Shown: positions 1 to 8,570, counted from the stretch's first letter. The stretch is 64,000 nt of DNA from Clostridia bacterium (GCA_017501345.1 JAFVXC010000014.1:1-64000), one strand, 5' to 3'. Made by a program: numbers and translations. The notes: a model not told the origin generated them from the letters alone.

Positions 1-505
1 TGAGAAGCATTGCGTTCACGGGATCAAGTCCTGAGAAGGGCTCGTCGAGGATAACGATATCGGGATCGTGCGCAAGCGCAGTAATAAGCTGAATTTTCTG
101 CTGATTTCCTTTTGACAAGGTATCAAGGCGCTTGTTGCGATATTCGGTCATACCGAGTCTGCCAAGCCAATAGTCAACGGCTTTCACAGCATCCTTTGCA
201 CTCATACCTTTCAGCTCCGCAAAATACACAAGCTGATCTATGATGAGCTTCTTCGGATAGAGTCCTCTTTCTTCGGGGAGGTAGCCGATGCCGATTTTAT
301 CGTAATCAATAGGCTTTCCGTCAATCAGCACTTCGCCGCCATTCGCCGGAAATACGTTCATCAAAATACGAATAGATGTTGTTTTACCTGCGCCGTTTCT
401 GCCAAGCAGACCGAACGCTTTTCCACCCTCTGCCGTGAAAGATACGCCCTTAAGGACTTCTTTCTCGCCAAAGGACTTGTCAATGTTTCTGAGTTCAAGT
501 ATCAT
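1..505 (-). CDS. ABC transporter ATP-binding protein, NatA-like (partial)
   Basis: This is the N-terminal part (about 168 residues) of an ABC ATPase that leaves the window at the left edge. The translation begins MILELRNIDKSFGEKEVLKG. It shows a Walker A (GRNGAGKTT, about residues 35-43), an ABC signature in the form LSKGNQQK, and a Walker B (VILDEPFSG) near the edge. The LPEERGLYP stretch and SKGNQQK signature are typical of the NatA/YhaQ group, which drives ABC-2 type exporters of ions, drugs or peptides. The ATG at 505-503 is preceded by GGAGG at a good distance. Its own promoter (735-763) and a leader terminator (531-557) lie upstream. The partner permease is presumably downstream, outside the window. 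Confidence 0.9.
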   Translation of the reverse strand, partial: MILELRNIDKSFGEKEVLKGVSFTAEGGKAFGLLGRNGAGKTTSIRILMNVFPANGGEVLIDGKPIDYDKIGIGYLPEERGLYPKKLIIDQLVYFAELKGMSAKDAVKAVDYWLGRLGMTEYRNKRLDTLSKGNQQKIQLITALAHDPDIVILDEPFSGLDPVNAMLL

Positions 506-530
506 TGCTTTCAAAGTCCTCCGAATAATT

Positions 531-557
531 AAAAAGTGCGTGACCGAAGCCACGCAC
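531..557 (-). terminator. Leader terminator with UUCG tetraloop ahead of the ABC ATPase
   Basis: On the minus strand a 9-bp stem (GTGCGTGGC / GUCACGCAC, one G-U pair) is closed by a UUCG loop and followed by five U residues. It lies about 25 nt before the ATPase start codon and downstream of the promoter at 735-763. Transcripts from that promoter therefore must read through it, which suggests attenuation. It could instead be the leftover terminator of a lost gene. Confidence 0.7.
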
Positions 558-734
558 AAAAAACGCAAACTCCGAGTCGCTAAACTAACCTTACATAGAA
601 AAACATCTCTGTATATCCTATCAAGTGGAATTCGCATTTTTATCAAATTCTAACGATAGGAATATACAAAAGGGTATAGTACCCCCTTGGATATCAAATA
701 ATCGTTTTTCTATTTAGTTAGTTTAGCAATGGCT

Positions 735-763
735 ATTATATCACAAAAATATGAATAAATCAA
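735..763 (-). promoter_or_regulatory. Sigma-A promoter for the ABC ATPase
   Basis: On the minus strand TTGATT (758-763) and TATAAT (735-740) are separated by 17 bp. The resulting leader to the ATPase start is about 220 nt. It contains an imperfect inverted repeat (GTATATTCCTATC around 645-665 against GATAGGATATAC around 610-625) and ends in the terminator at 531-557. Confidence 0.7.
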
Positions 764-794
764 GGCGTTTTGACGGATTTGTACCTGTTGATTT

Positions 795-831
795 TATAAA
801 AAATGCCCTCGCTCCGCTTTGGAACGAGGGC
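795..831 (-). terminator. Rho-independent terminator of the permease remnant
   Basis: An 11-bp stem (GCCCTCGTTCC / GGAGCGAGGGC, one G-U pair, AAAGC loop) is followed on the minus strand by ATTTTTTATAAAA. It sits directly after the stop codon of the truncated permease at 838. Confidence 0.8.
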
Positions 832-837
832 TATGCT

Positions 838-1101
838 TTACTGCTTCTTAAACACGGTTTTTATAATCGTCGAAAGCTTCGGGGGCATACCGTAAAGCAG
901 AACGCCTACACGGTAGATCTTTGCGGAAAGAACTCCGATACCGATGGTGGAAGCGATGAGAATTGCAATCGAAACAGCAATCTCATACCACGCTACCGTA
1001 CTCATACAAATTCTCGTAAACATTGCCATTGGCGACGTAAACGGAATATACGAACACACAAGCATTGCGGTGCTTATTTTTTCGCCGATATTACGAGAAC
1101 T
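838..1101 (-). pseudogene. ABC-2 type permease, C-terminal remnant
   Basis: The minus-strand reading frame holds about 87 residues, beginning after an in-frame stop at 1102-1104 and reading NIGEKISTAMLVCSYIPFTS, then two hydrophobic segments and a basic tail ending in FKKQ. The PFTSPMAMFTR stretch followed by a long helix resembles the last membrane segments of NatB/YhaP-type ABC-2 permeases, which normally exceed 350 residues. No start with a ribosome site is present, and the promoter of the oppositely oriented metalloprotease gene begins at the breakpoint (1105). It keeps its own terminator (795-831). I read it as a decayed or truncated permease; family assignment rests on hydrophobicity and motif resemblance only. 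Confidence 0.6.
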
Positions 1102-1104
1102 TCA

Positions 1105-1133
1105 TTGACAAACGCAAAAAAATTTTATATACT
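1105..1133 (+). promoter_or_regulatory. Sigma-A promoter of the M6-type protease gene
   Basis: TTGACA (1105-1110), 17-bp spacer, TATACT (1128-1133). A GAGGTG ribosome site at 1160-1165 precedes the GTG start at 1171. Confidence 0.85.
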
Positions 1134-1170
1134 ATACACATGAAAATATTTATAAATTTGAGGTGTTCCC

Positions 1171-4100
1171 GTGAAAAAAATTCTTCTTGCCGTTATAGCG
1201 GTAATGCTTATCATTACGTCGTGCCCTATAATGTCGGTTTTCGCAGAAAATCAAACATTTGAGGTAGGAACGCCCGTTGAGGAGCATCCCGAGCTATTTC
1301 TTCCGCGAAGCCTGCCAACTCACGGCGACGGTAAAATTGCGGTATTTCTTATAGAATTTCCCGACTTCAAAAACGACAAGCCCTTCGCTACCGCCGAGTA
1401 CTACGACAAGGTCTATTTCAGCGGCGGCTCCTTTGAGGGAGTTTGGGCGGACACGACGGTGACAAAATTTTACCGCGAGCAATCCTACGGGAAGCTCAAC
1501 CTGAGCGGTAGAGTCTTTGATTGGTACACCGCAAAGCATGAGCGCTCGTATTACGACGACAGAAAGGCTGAGCTGGTTATTGAAGCGGCGGAGCATTACC
1601 GCTCTCAGGGCGTTGACTTCTCTCAGTTTGACGGAAACGGCGATGGAATAATAGACGCCGTAACGTACCATTTTGCGGGAGAATACTCGCGTAACCAAAA
1701 CGACCCATGGTACAGCGGCGTGAACTACAGCTCCTCCGGAGGTGTCGGAGACATCGCCGGGCTTAAGCTCACGAGTATAGTTCAGGTGTATAACGGAGCA
1801 GAGGAAAAGGACAACTGGGTGCTTGGCACTATCTGCCACGAGCTTATGCACTCCTTGGGAATGCCCGACCTTTACGGAAGCGTGAGCTTCACCTTGCAGG
1901 GTGCCAACGATCTGATGTCCAACAATCTGCAAACCATAAATCCATACACGAAAATGCTGCTTGGCTGGATCGACAATGTTGACATTATTACCTCAGACAC
2001 CAAGAGTATACGTTTAGCACCTTACGGTACAAAGGAAAGCGGGCGCGCCGTCATAGTTACCGACAAGTATAACGGCTTGTTCGACGAATTTTATATAGTC
2101 GCCTACAGAGAGTACACCTCCTCAGCGGTGGTCTGGCACGTTGATGCGCGGCTTAATGAGGACGGCAGGTCCTTTATGAACTATAATCAAGGCTTCGACG
2201 CGCGTCCCGACAAGAACAGCGGTCATGAGTCCGGCAAAAGATCATCTCCGTATCCCTTTATCGAAGAGCTTTCGTCAGACCCAAGGTATAACTACGTTTT
2301 ATCGACAAACGCGCAAGATGAATACACCTCCTTTAAGAGCGACTCGGTCTTAGGCCCTAACTCCGCACCCTCGTCGGACACCCACGACGGACGCTATACG
2401 GGCATCAGAATGGATAACTTCAACGTTCACAACGACAAATATCTGACCTTTGACGTGTCCTTCGTCAAGGACACAGAGCCGCCCACGGTCACCACAAAGG
2501 AAAAAGACCTTGCCTTTAACGAGATCACAACCTTAAGCTTCAACGAATACGTATACGAGGGAAAGAGCTTTGGCGATATCAAGATAACAGACCTTGGCGG
2601 GAAGCCTATCGACGCGACCGTTCTTATTCCCAACTACCCTCATCATCAGCTTGAGATATCCTTTAAGGGCGACGCTCACAAGGACGGCTATAAGATAATT
2701 ATTCCCGAGAACGCCCTGCGAGACTCCTCGGGCAACGGCATAGCGGCAGTGATCCTTACCACCGCAGCCGATAATTTATTCAAGCCCGTAAGTGAGATAC
2801 AGCTTCCGCACATTGAATATAACAGAAACAATGCCGACGCCCACTTCTTCAACTGTGACGGCAGCTTTGTCGTTGTAACCACGCTTTGGGAAAATTACGT
2901 GAGCGATGCAAAATTGGAATTCATGCGACTTGACTACAACGGAAACGTACTAAAGCATACGATAATCGACAATCCGTTCGTAAACAGCCATATACTCGCT
3001 ACCGTATGCGAGACATCAGACGGCTCTTATATATTCTTCTGCAACGATAACGGAGAAGCAAATAAGTCATATCTTATGTTTTGCATCGACAAGGACGGAA
3101 ATCTGCGATGGACCAACGACAAGTATAAGGGAACGGGAAAGGAACTTTTCCCATATGAAGCTTTGACAGTGTCTGATGGTATAATCATCCGTCTCAGTGA
3201 GACCTACGCAAAGCGCTCCGAGCGTATTACCGTCGATCAGAAAACAGGAGAGGTCAAGCCGTATTCGGGCAAGTTTGCGGATATACTCGAACACCGCTGC
3301 TTTAACCTGCCGGGTGGTAAGATCCTACAGTACGGCAACACCGTCATAAAAGGAAACGGACAGTCTTACACGAGCATCAGCATAATAGACGCGGAAACAC
3401 TTGAGGTGTTGGCGGAAAACGAGCTGGTTTACGACAAGGGACAATTCCCCGTGATACAAGACGTTCAATTAAACGACGACGGCACTATGATACTCTACTG
3501 CAGTATAAACAAGACAGCCGGCGCACCTAAATTTATTTTACTTGACGCTATGCTTAACGAAATAAGATCGGTAACGTTTGAAAAGGCGGACGCCTCATTT
3601 GCGGAAATAAGCTTTCTGAACGGAGACGGTTTTTGCTTCGTTTATACGTTAGCAAGAGGCGATCACGATAACAATCAGTTCCGAATTTACCGCTACGACA
3701 GATATTTAGATATCGTTTGGGAATCGGCGGTCACGGCAAACTTCGTATATTATTTTAGGTCTCCGACAGGAGAAATACTGTCCTATAAATCTATGTGGGC
3801 GCCTGAGCGCGAGTGCTATATCGAATACTACGGCACTGAAAGCTCAATGAGGACAGAGCATATCCACAAGCTCGTTTATAGTCCCGAGAGCCCCGCTACC
3901 GTCACAAGCTACGGACACGGTGCTTATTGGTATTGCCCCGACTGCGGCTGCTACTATTTGGACGAGGGTAAAACGCCGATCACCAATGTATATAGCCTTT
4001 TCACTCCCAAGCTGGAGGGCTCGAACGGTAAAGACGATCCAAATAATAAGGAAAACTATGAAAACGACGGCATAGACAATGACTCAAACAGCGGTGTAGA

Positions 4101-4257
4101 CAATGACTCAAACAGCGGCATAGACAATGACTCAAATAGCGGCGTAGGCAATGACTCAAACAGCGGCGTAGGCTGCAGCGGCTTTGTCGGAATGGGATCA
4201 ATCACCGCGCTCGCTCTCATATCCGTTTGCGGTGCTGCTCTGCTCAGACGAAAGTAG
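1171..4257 (+). CDS. Secreted M6-type metalloprotease with Cys-containing C-terminal anchor
   Basis: A 1028-residue exported zinc protease. A signal peptide spans about residues 1-26 (cleavage after SVFA). The catalytic motif HELMHSLGMPD is at 223-233, with H223, H227 and a downstream Asp as in M6 (immune inhibitor A-like) peptidases. An acidic FDGNGDGIID loop (153-162) fits the calcium site common in that family. Around 430-530 is an Ig-like segment (DTEPPTVTT) of the bacterial Big_5 kind. The next 400 residues look beta-rich and are unassigned. Near 905-930 is a CPDC module like those in the Cys-rich proteins at 35.7-41.1 kb. The end carries four 8-residue NDSNSG repeats, then GVGCSG, a hydrophobic helix and RRK, resembling Cys-type CTERM sorting tails. 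GTG is the chosen start (GAGGTG upstream). Substrate unknown. Confidence 0.85.
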   Translation: MKKILLAVIAVMLIITSCPIMSVFAENQTFEVGTPVEEHPELFLPRSLPTHGDGKIAVFLIEFPDFKNDKPFATAEYYDKVYFSGGSFEGVWADTTVTKFYREQSYGKLNLSGRVFDWYTAKHERSYYDDRKAELVIEAAEHYRSQGVDFSQFDGNGDGIIDAVTYHFAGEYSRNQNDPWYSGVNYSSSGGVGDIAGLKLTSIVQVYNGAEEKDNWVLGTICHELMHSLGMPDLYGSVSFTLQGANDLMSNNLQTINPYTKMLLGWIDNVDIITSDTKSIRLAPYGTKESGRAVIVTDKYNGLFDEFYIVAYREYTSSAVVWHVDARLNEDGRSFMNYNQGFDARPDKNSGHESGKRSSPYPFIEELSSDPRYNYVLSTNAQDEYTSFKSDSVLGPNSAPSSDTHDGRYTGIRMDNFNVHNDKYLTFDVSFVKDTEPPTVTTKEKDLAFNEITTLSFNEYVYEGKSFGDIKITDLGGKPIDATVLIPNYPHHQLEISFKGDAHKDGYKIIIPENALRDSSGNGIAAVILTTAADNLFKPVSEIQLPHIEYNRNNADAHFFNCDGSFVVVTTLWENYVSDAKLEFMRLDYNGNVLKHTIIDNPFVNSHILATVCETSDGSYIFFCNDNGEANKSYLMFCIDKDGNLRWTNDKYKGTGKELFPYEALTVSDGIIIRLSETYAKRSERITVDQKTGEVKPYSGKFADILEHRCFNLPGGKILQYGNTVIKGNGQSYTSISIIDAETLEVLAENELVYDKGQFPVIQDVQLNDDGTMILYCSINKTAGAPKFILLDAMLNEIRSVTFEKADASFAEISFLNGDGFCFVYTLARGDHDNNQFRIYRYDRYLDIVWESAVTANFVYYFRSPTGEILSYKSMWAPERECYIEYYGTESSMRTEHIHKLVYSPESPATVTSYGHGAYWYCPDCGCYYLDEGKTPITNVYSLFTPKLEGSNGKDDPNNKENYENDGIDNDSNSGVDNDSNSGIDNDSNSGVGNDSNSGVGCSGFVGMGSITALALISVCGAALLRRK
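4069..4164 (+). repeat. Four 24-bp tandem repeats encoding an Asp/Ser/Asn linker
   Basis: Four consecutive 24-bp units encode G(I/V)(D/G)NDSNS. They differ at only a few positions and form the linker just before the membrane anchor of the metalloprotease. Such a repeat could vary in copy number by slippage or recombination. Confidence 0.9.
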
Positions 4258-4303
4258 GGTTCGTGTACCCTTCTTAACATCAAGAAAAATTAAATGTCCC
4301 AAC

Positions 4304-4340
4304 AACGGCAGTAGCGCAAAAGCGATTGCCGTTTCTTTTA
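4304..4340 (+). terminator. Rho-independent terminator after the metalloprotease
   Basis: AACGGCA (4304-4310) pairs with TGCCGTT (4327-4333), with a short inner AGCG-type helix, followed by TCTTTTATCGTTTTT. Confidence 0.7.
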
Positions 4341-4380
4341 TCGTTTTTATAAAAATTATAAAAATCTTTTTGTAAGACTA

Positions 4381-4409
4381 TTGACAAACAGAATACCTCG
4401 TGATATGAT
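4381..4409 (+). promoter_or_regulatory. Sigma-A promoter of the padR operon
   Basis: TTGACA (4381-4386), 17-bp spacer, TATGAT (4404-4409). The ribosome site GGAGGAG lies at 4421-4427, before the ATG at 4434. PadR-type regulators usually bind their own promoter, so autoregulation is likely (inference). Confidence 0.85.
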
Positions 4410-4433
4410 GTATTACGTAAGGAGGAGTATACT

Positions 4434-4754
4434 ATGGATATTCAATTAAAGCGCGGGCTACTCGATGTGTGTGTGCTCGCGGCAATCAAAAACGAGGATT
4501 CCTACGGCTACAAGATCATCAAGGATATGAAGCCGTATATCGAAATGTCGGAATCTACCCTGTACACCATTCTGAAACGTCTCGAGCTTTCCAAAATGCT
4601 GACCGTACACACCTCCGAGCACGGAGGCAGACTTCGGAAATATTATCACATTACGAAGGCAGGACTCAGGCGCATCGAGGAGTTCAAGGATGAATGGCGC
4701 GAGGTAATGTCGATCTATCAATTTGTAACCAAGGAGGACACGGACAATGCGTAA
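4434..4754 (+). CDS. PadR family transcriptional regulator
   Basis: A 106-residue winged-helix DNA-binding protein. It starts MDIQLKRGLLDVCVLAAI and continues with YGYKIIKDM and SESTLYTILKRLE, the recognition-helix pattern of PadR regulators. The wing (GGRLRKYYHITKAG) follows at about residues 62-75. PadR proteins are usually dimeric repressors that respond to envelope or chemical stress. The gene overlaps the next by 8 bp (ATG at 4747). This PadR, DUF1700, DUF4097 order is widespread in Firmicutes, so it very likely controls these two downstream genes. The length is normal for the short PadR subgroup. Confidence 0.93.
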   Translation: MDIQLKRGLLDVCVLAAIKNEDSYGYKIIKDMKPYIEMSESTLYTILKRLELSKMLTVHTSEHGGRLRKYYHITKAGLRRIEEFKDEWREVMSIYQFVTKEDTDNA

Positions 4755-5346
4755 GCAAGAATTTCTCGACCTGCTTAAGGCGAAATTATCGGGACTTCCG
4801 AAGGAGGACATCGAGGAGCGCCTCGTCTTTTACGGCGAGATGATCGATGACCGAATGGAGGAAGGACTCACAGAGGAGGAAGCCGTTTCGGAGATCGGCT
4901 CCGCAGACGAGGTCGCAGAGCAGCTCATAGCGGAAACACCGCTCTCTAAGATCGTAAAGGAAAAGATCAAGCCGAAAAGAAGGCTCAGGGCGTGGGAGAT
5001 CGTTCTCCTCGTGCTCGGCTCTCCCATATGGCTTTCACTCGCAATCGCCGCGTTTGCCGTGATCCTTTCGCTATATGCCGTCTTGTGGTCTCTCATCGCT
5101 TCCCTGTGGGCGATCTTTGGTGCACTTGTCGGCTGTGCGCTCAGCGGTATCGCATCAGGCACAGGCTTTGCCATCGGCGTTAACGTACTCACCGGGATTG
5201 CCACGGTCGGTGCGGGGATCATCTGTGCGGGGCTCTCTGTTTTCCTCTTTTTCGGATGCCTCGCGGCAACGAAGGGCTCTGCACGTCTTACCGGGATGAT
5301 CGCCTTAGGCATCAAAAAATGTTTTGTCGGGAAGGAGAAGGCATAA
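4747..5346 (+). CDS. DUF1700 (HAAS-type) membrane protein
   Basis: A 199-residue protein. The N-terminal part (about 1-70) is a charged helical domain with EFLDLLKAKLSGLPKEDIEERL and a YGEMIDDRMEEGLTEEEAV segment, the hallmark of DUF1700/HAAS proteins. From about residue 78 onwards there are four or so strongly hydrophobic helices rich in Gly and Ala. It overlaps padR by 8 bp and shares one base with the next gene (TAATG at 5344-5348), so the three are translationally coupled. The HAAS domain is thought to be a cytoplasmic interaction domain associated with PadR systems; the exact role is not known. Confidence 0.9.
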   Translation: MRKQEFLDLLKAKLSGLPKEDIEERLVFYGEMIDDRMEEGLTEEEAVSEIGSADEVAEQLIAETPLSKIVKEKIKPKRRLRAWEIVLLVLGSPIWLSLAIAAFAVILSLYAVLWSLIASLWAIFGALVGCALSGIASGTGFAIGVNVLTGIATVGAGIICAGLSVFLFFGCLAATKGSARLTGMIALGIKKCFVGKEKA

Positions 5347-6314
5347 TGCGTAAAACAGTGAAAATATGGCTGATCACAGCCGCTTCTCTTGTATTGATCG
5401 GATGTATGATTTTCGGAGGTGTGATGACGATGCTCAAATGGGATTTCACAAAATTATCAACGGTCAAATACGAAACAAACGATTATGAGATCAGCGAGAC
5501 CTTCAAAGCGATCTCGGTGACGACCAATACTGCCGATATCAGATTTGTTCCGTCTGCGGATTCCAAATGCTCGGTCGTATGCCACGAAGAGAAAAACATA
5601 AAGCATTCGGTCGCAGTCAAAAACGATACCCTTGTCATTGAGGTCGATGACACAAGAAAATGGTATGAGCATATCGGCATCAATTTCAGCACGCCCAAGA
5701 TAACGGTATCGCTTCCGCAGGGTGACTACGGTATGCTTTCGGTCAAGGCAAACACAGGATTTGTGGAGATCTCCGAGAATTTCAAGTTTGAAGGCATCAA
5801 TATTTCGACAAGCACGGGAGACGTAAAGAACGCAGCCTCCTCCTCGGGACCCGTAAAAATCAAGACGAGTACCGGGCGTATCAGCATTGAAAGCATTTCC
5901 GCAGAAACACTTGACCTTGCGGTTTCAACGGGCAAGGTAACGGTTTCCGACGTTTCCTGCACAGGTGACGTTAAGGTCAGCGTATCTACGGGCAAAGTAA
6001 ATTTGACCGATATTACGTGCAAAAATCTTCTGTCAAGCGGAGACACGGGAGATCTATCCCTGAAGAACGTGATCGCCTCCGAAAATTTCTCCATCGAAAG
6101 AGACACGGGTGACGTGAGGCTTGACGGCTGTGACGCCGCCGAGATCCTCATTGAGACCGACACGGGTGACGTAACAGGCACGCTTCTCTCCGACAAGATC
6201 TTTATGGCGAAAAGCGATACGGGCCACGTGAATGTTCCCGAAACGACGACGGGCGGAAAATGTAAGATCACAACCGACACGGGTGACGTCAGAATCGACG
6301 TCGTATCGAAATAA
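5346..6314 (+). CDS. DUF4097 membrane-anchored beta-repeat protein
   Basis: A 322-residue protein with one N-terminal membrane helix (about residues 8-30) and a long repetitive beta domain outside or at the membrane. Short repeats built on STG(D/K)V and DTGDV recur roughly every 18-22 residues from about 155 to the end, as expected for the adhesin-like DUF4097 beta-helix. The DNA of the last repeats also repeats (GACACGGGTGACGT occurs three times between about 6100 and 6290). The start is the ATG overlapping the DUF1700 stop. It is the third gene of the padR operon. Function unknown; it probably senses or scaffolds at the envelope. Confidence 0.9.
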   Translation: MRKTVKIWLITAASLVLIGCMIFGGVMTMLKWDFTKLSTVKYETNDYEISETFKAISVTTNTADIRFVPSADSKCSVVCHEEKNIKHSVAVKNDTLVIEVDDTRKWYEHIGINFSTPKITVSLPQGDYGMLSVKANTGFVEISENFKFEGINISTSTGDVKNAASSSGPVKIKTSTGRISIESISAETLDLAVSTGKVTVSDVSCTGDVKVSVSTGKVNLTDITCKNLLSSGDTGDLSLKNVIASENFSIERDTGDVRLDGCDAAEILIETDTGDVTGTLLSDKIFMAKSDTGHVNVPETTTGGKCKITTDTGDVRIDVVSK

Positions 6315-6411
6315 AAAAACGAAAAACCCTCAAAGATATTACACATCTTCAAATTTTTCGGTACTACTATTTATGAAGGGCCCTTCAAAAAATGCGGAAA
6401 GGAGGCCGGCT

Positions 6412-7008
6412 ATGAAGCTTCAAGGAGATCGAGCGGCAAGAGAACCGCTCAGCGACGACGGGATCATTGCGCTTTACCTTGCACGCGACGGAAAAGCGAT
6501 CGAGGAAACCGATCTCAAGTACAAAAAGTATTTGTTTTCCATCGCGTATAACATCGTACGCAATCGACTTGACTGCGAGGAATGCCTGAACGACACCTAT
6601 CTCGGTGCCTGGAACGCGATCCCTCCCGCAAAACCGCGCGTGCTGAAGGCGTTTCTTACGGTCATTGCGCGCCGAACCGCGATCAAGCGCTATCACCAAG
6701 GACTCAAAAGGAAAGCGATTCGGTCCGAAATGACGGTATCCCTCTCAGAGCTTGAGGATTTCATAGCGGACGACAGTGACACCGATTCGGCGCTTGATAC
6801 CGAAAGACTCGGACGTGTCATCAGTGACTTTGTTCGTGCACTTCCGAGTCGCAGGCAATTCATCTTTATGAGCAGGTACTACGCGGCTGATCCGATCGAC
6901 ACGATCGCAAGCGACCTGCATTTGAGCAGGTCCACGGTAAACAAGGAGCTTGCCGCAATCAGGGGAGCGCTCAGGGAAACGCTTGAAAGAGAGGGTTATT
7001 TCATATGA
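6412..7008 (+). CDS. Sigma-70 family RNA polymerase sigma factor (module 1)
   Basis: A 198-residue ECF-like sigma factor. Region 2 includes YKKYLFSIAYNIVRN and the DCEECLNDTYLGAWNAIPP stretch (about residues 38-75), followed by RRTAIKRYH. Region 4 (about 140-190) has SRRQFIFMSRYY and a helix-turn-helix with HLSRSTVNKELAAIR. The start at 6412 has GGAGG ten bases upstream; an in-frame ATG at 6373 exists but lacks a ribosome site. The stop overlaps the next gene by ATGA, the standard arrangement with a cognate membrane anti-sigma factor. It is closely similar to module 2 at 8671, including upstream sequence (TATTTATGAAGG at 6368-6379). Confidence 0.9.
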   Translation: MKLQGDRAAREPLSDDGIIALYLARDGKAIEETDLKYKKYLFSIAYNIVRNRLDCEECLNDTYLGAWNAIPPAKPRVLKAFLTVIARRTAIKRYHQGLKRKAIRSEMTVSLSELEDFIADDSDTDSALDTERLGRVISDFVRALPSRRQFIFMSRYYAADPIDTIASDLHLSRSTVNKELAAIRGALRETLEREGYFI

Positions 7009-8480
7009 ACAAAAAAGATTGGAACGAGGGGCTCGATCATCTCGACACCGACCTTGTAGAAAAGTACGTAGAACAAAGGGATAGGCTCAGACAGCAGCAC
7101 AAAAAGCCCCTCGGCATCTGGCTTCGCTTCGGCACGATCGCGGCTTGCCTCGCCCTGATCGTCAGCGCAGTCTTCGCGATGCCGAGGCTCTGGAAGGATG
7201 AGCCGATAGGCCCTCCGAATCCCGACACGACGGGAAGCAATACTACACCGATTATTCCCATTGTCAATCTTCAAGCTCCCTCCTCTGCACCGCAGTATTA
7301 CGGAATCGCAGCAACCGGGTCTGACGAAGGCGCTCAGGGGGAACGAAATCAAGCAGGCTTGTCTGTAACTGCACAGTTTGTTGAAGCACTCCCCGATACC
7401 TATACCTTTTTTAATGATTGGAATCAAACAGAATTTCGCCTTTTACGAATGAAAACCGTTTCGCTCTTAAAAGGGCAAGAAATGACAGACGAGTTTTATT
7501 ATATGATTCCTGTCGATTATATGACAGATTATTCTATCTATGATAAGCTTGTCATAATAGATATGGGGCAGTACGGCTATGAGATTTCGGTCGTTTATAA
7601 TAGAACGCAAGGATGTGCCGAACGGCTTGAGCTTGTACTTTTCGGTTATGCAAATACCCACTTTTATTTCTTAGGCGAAAAAGTAATGGCATTTGATTCG
7701 AGTGATCGCTTTGATATGAGACTATGGAATTCAACGGAAAAATGGGCAGAAGAGACCTCCGGTACGGTTGAGCTTCGTGGGGAGGAATATTATCAGAGCT
7801 ATACGCTGCAAGAAGCAGAGGAAGACGCACGGCAGGAGTATAATGATTTTTACGTTCACCTGCTGGAGGATATCAGCGGAGAAGCGGCAGATGTCTTGTC
7901 GAAAATTTTATCCTTTGAAAACGGCATTTATGTGCCCTCCTCGTCGGGCTCGAAGCTTTCTCTTTCACCCGAGGTTCAGTTCTCTGCCGAAAGATATATA
8001 AACGGCTTTGCGACAAATGAAGCGGTCTGGGTGAAAAGTAAGGAGTGGAATGGTGGAGACCAAGATCTCTATTCCTTTACAAAAGCTCGCTTTGATGAAA
8101 GCGATTTGAGTGAGCTGCCCGATCTTCCCTCTGCTTTTGCTTCTATAAAAGATGCTGTTGAATCCGGATCTGTTCCTGCTCCGCATTTTCATAATCAAAT
8201 AAAGTTAAGAAACACCACCAACGGCATTTTCGGGTGGTATGCAAAGACGGAGGCGGGTGTTATTGGAATCGTAAGAGTAACTTGGTGCTTTTTTTCCGAA
8301 GGCCTTGATTTCTTCTACGACGATGCATACTACATCGTTGAATACGGCTCCAATGTGTGCAAACCGATCGACCGTGATGCTTTGCTCGAAAGGCTCGGTG
8401 AATACGAAGCAACGTATATCTATACGGGCGAGTACGGCGAATACGGCAAGGTATTTGACACCGTCTATCCTGTTGCGTGA
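7005..8480 (+). CDS. Membrane protein, probable anti-sigma factor (module 1)
   Basis: A 491-residue protein with a short cytoplasmic part (1-38), one membrane helix (39-60, WLRFGTIAACLALIVSAVFA) and a large extracytoplasmic region of unknown fold. Position and 4-bp overlap with the sigma gene, plus the topology, suggest it holds the sigma factor inactive and senses an outside signal. No classical zinc anti-sigma motif is visible. The DNA for the membrane helix (7119-7205) is 85/87 identical to that in the gene at 10655, while the rest is much more diverged. The C-terminus (YTGEYGEYGKVFD) also resembles that protein. The anti-sigma role is inference from context. Confidence 0.7.
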   Translation: MNKKDWNEGLDHLDTDLVEKYVEQRDRLRQQHKKPLGIWLRFGTIAACLALIVSAVFAMPRLWKDEPIGPPNPDTTGSNTTPIIPIVNLQAPSSAPQYYGIAATGSDEGAQGERNQAGLSVTAQFVEALPDTYTFFNDWNQTEFRLLRMKTVSLLKGQEMTDEFYYMIPVDYMTDYSIYDKLVIIDMGQYGYEISVVYNRTQGCAERLELVLFGYANTHFYFLGEKVMAFDSSDRFDMRLWNSTEKWAEETSGTVELRGEEYYQSYTLQEAEEDARQEYNDFYVHLLEDISGEAADVLSKILSFENGIYVPSSSGSKLSLSPEVQFSAERYINGFATNEAVWVKSKEWNGGDQDLYSFTKARFDESDLSELPDLPSAFASIKDAVESGSVPAPHFHNQIKLRNTTNGIFGWYAKTEAGVIGIVRVTWCFFSEGLDFFYDDAYYIVEYGSNVCKPIDRDALLERLGEYEATYIYTGEYGEYGKVFDTVYPVA

Positions 8481-8502
8481 CACTACTGTATTTTATAGGC
8501 TG

Positions 8503-8540
8503 AAAAGGCGAGCGCAAATTGCGCTCGCCTTTTCGATTTT
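8503..8540 (+). terminator. Bidirectional-looking terminator after module 1
   Basis: AAAAGGCGAGCGC (8503-8515) pairs perfectly with GCGCTCGCCTTTT (8521-8533), followed by CGATTTT. Confidence 0.9.
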
Positions 8541-8570
8541 CACACAACCTCGCAAAAAATATGATATAAT
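8541..8570 (+). promoter_or_regulatory. Promoter-like block shared with module 3
   Basis: CACACA at 8541 and TATAAT at 8565-8570 are spaced 24 nt apart, with CAAAAAATATG in between. The same arrangement (CACACA, 24 nt, TATAAT, with CAAAAATATG) occurs at 9991-10020 before the third sigma gene. A classical TTGACA is missing, so an activator or alternative sigma factor could be involved. A short AAAGCT/AGCTTTTTT hairpin follows at 8583-8609 and could act as an attenuator. Confidence 0.5.
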
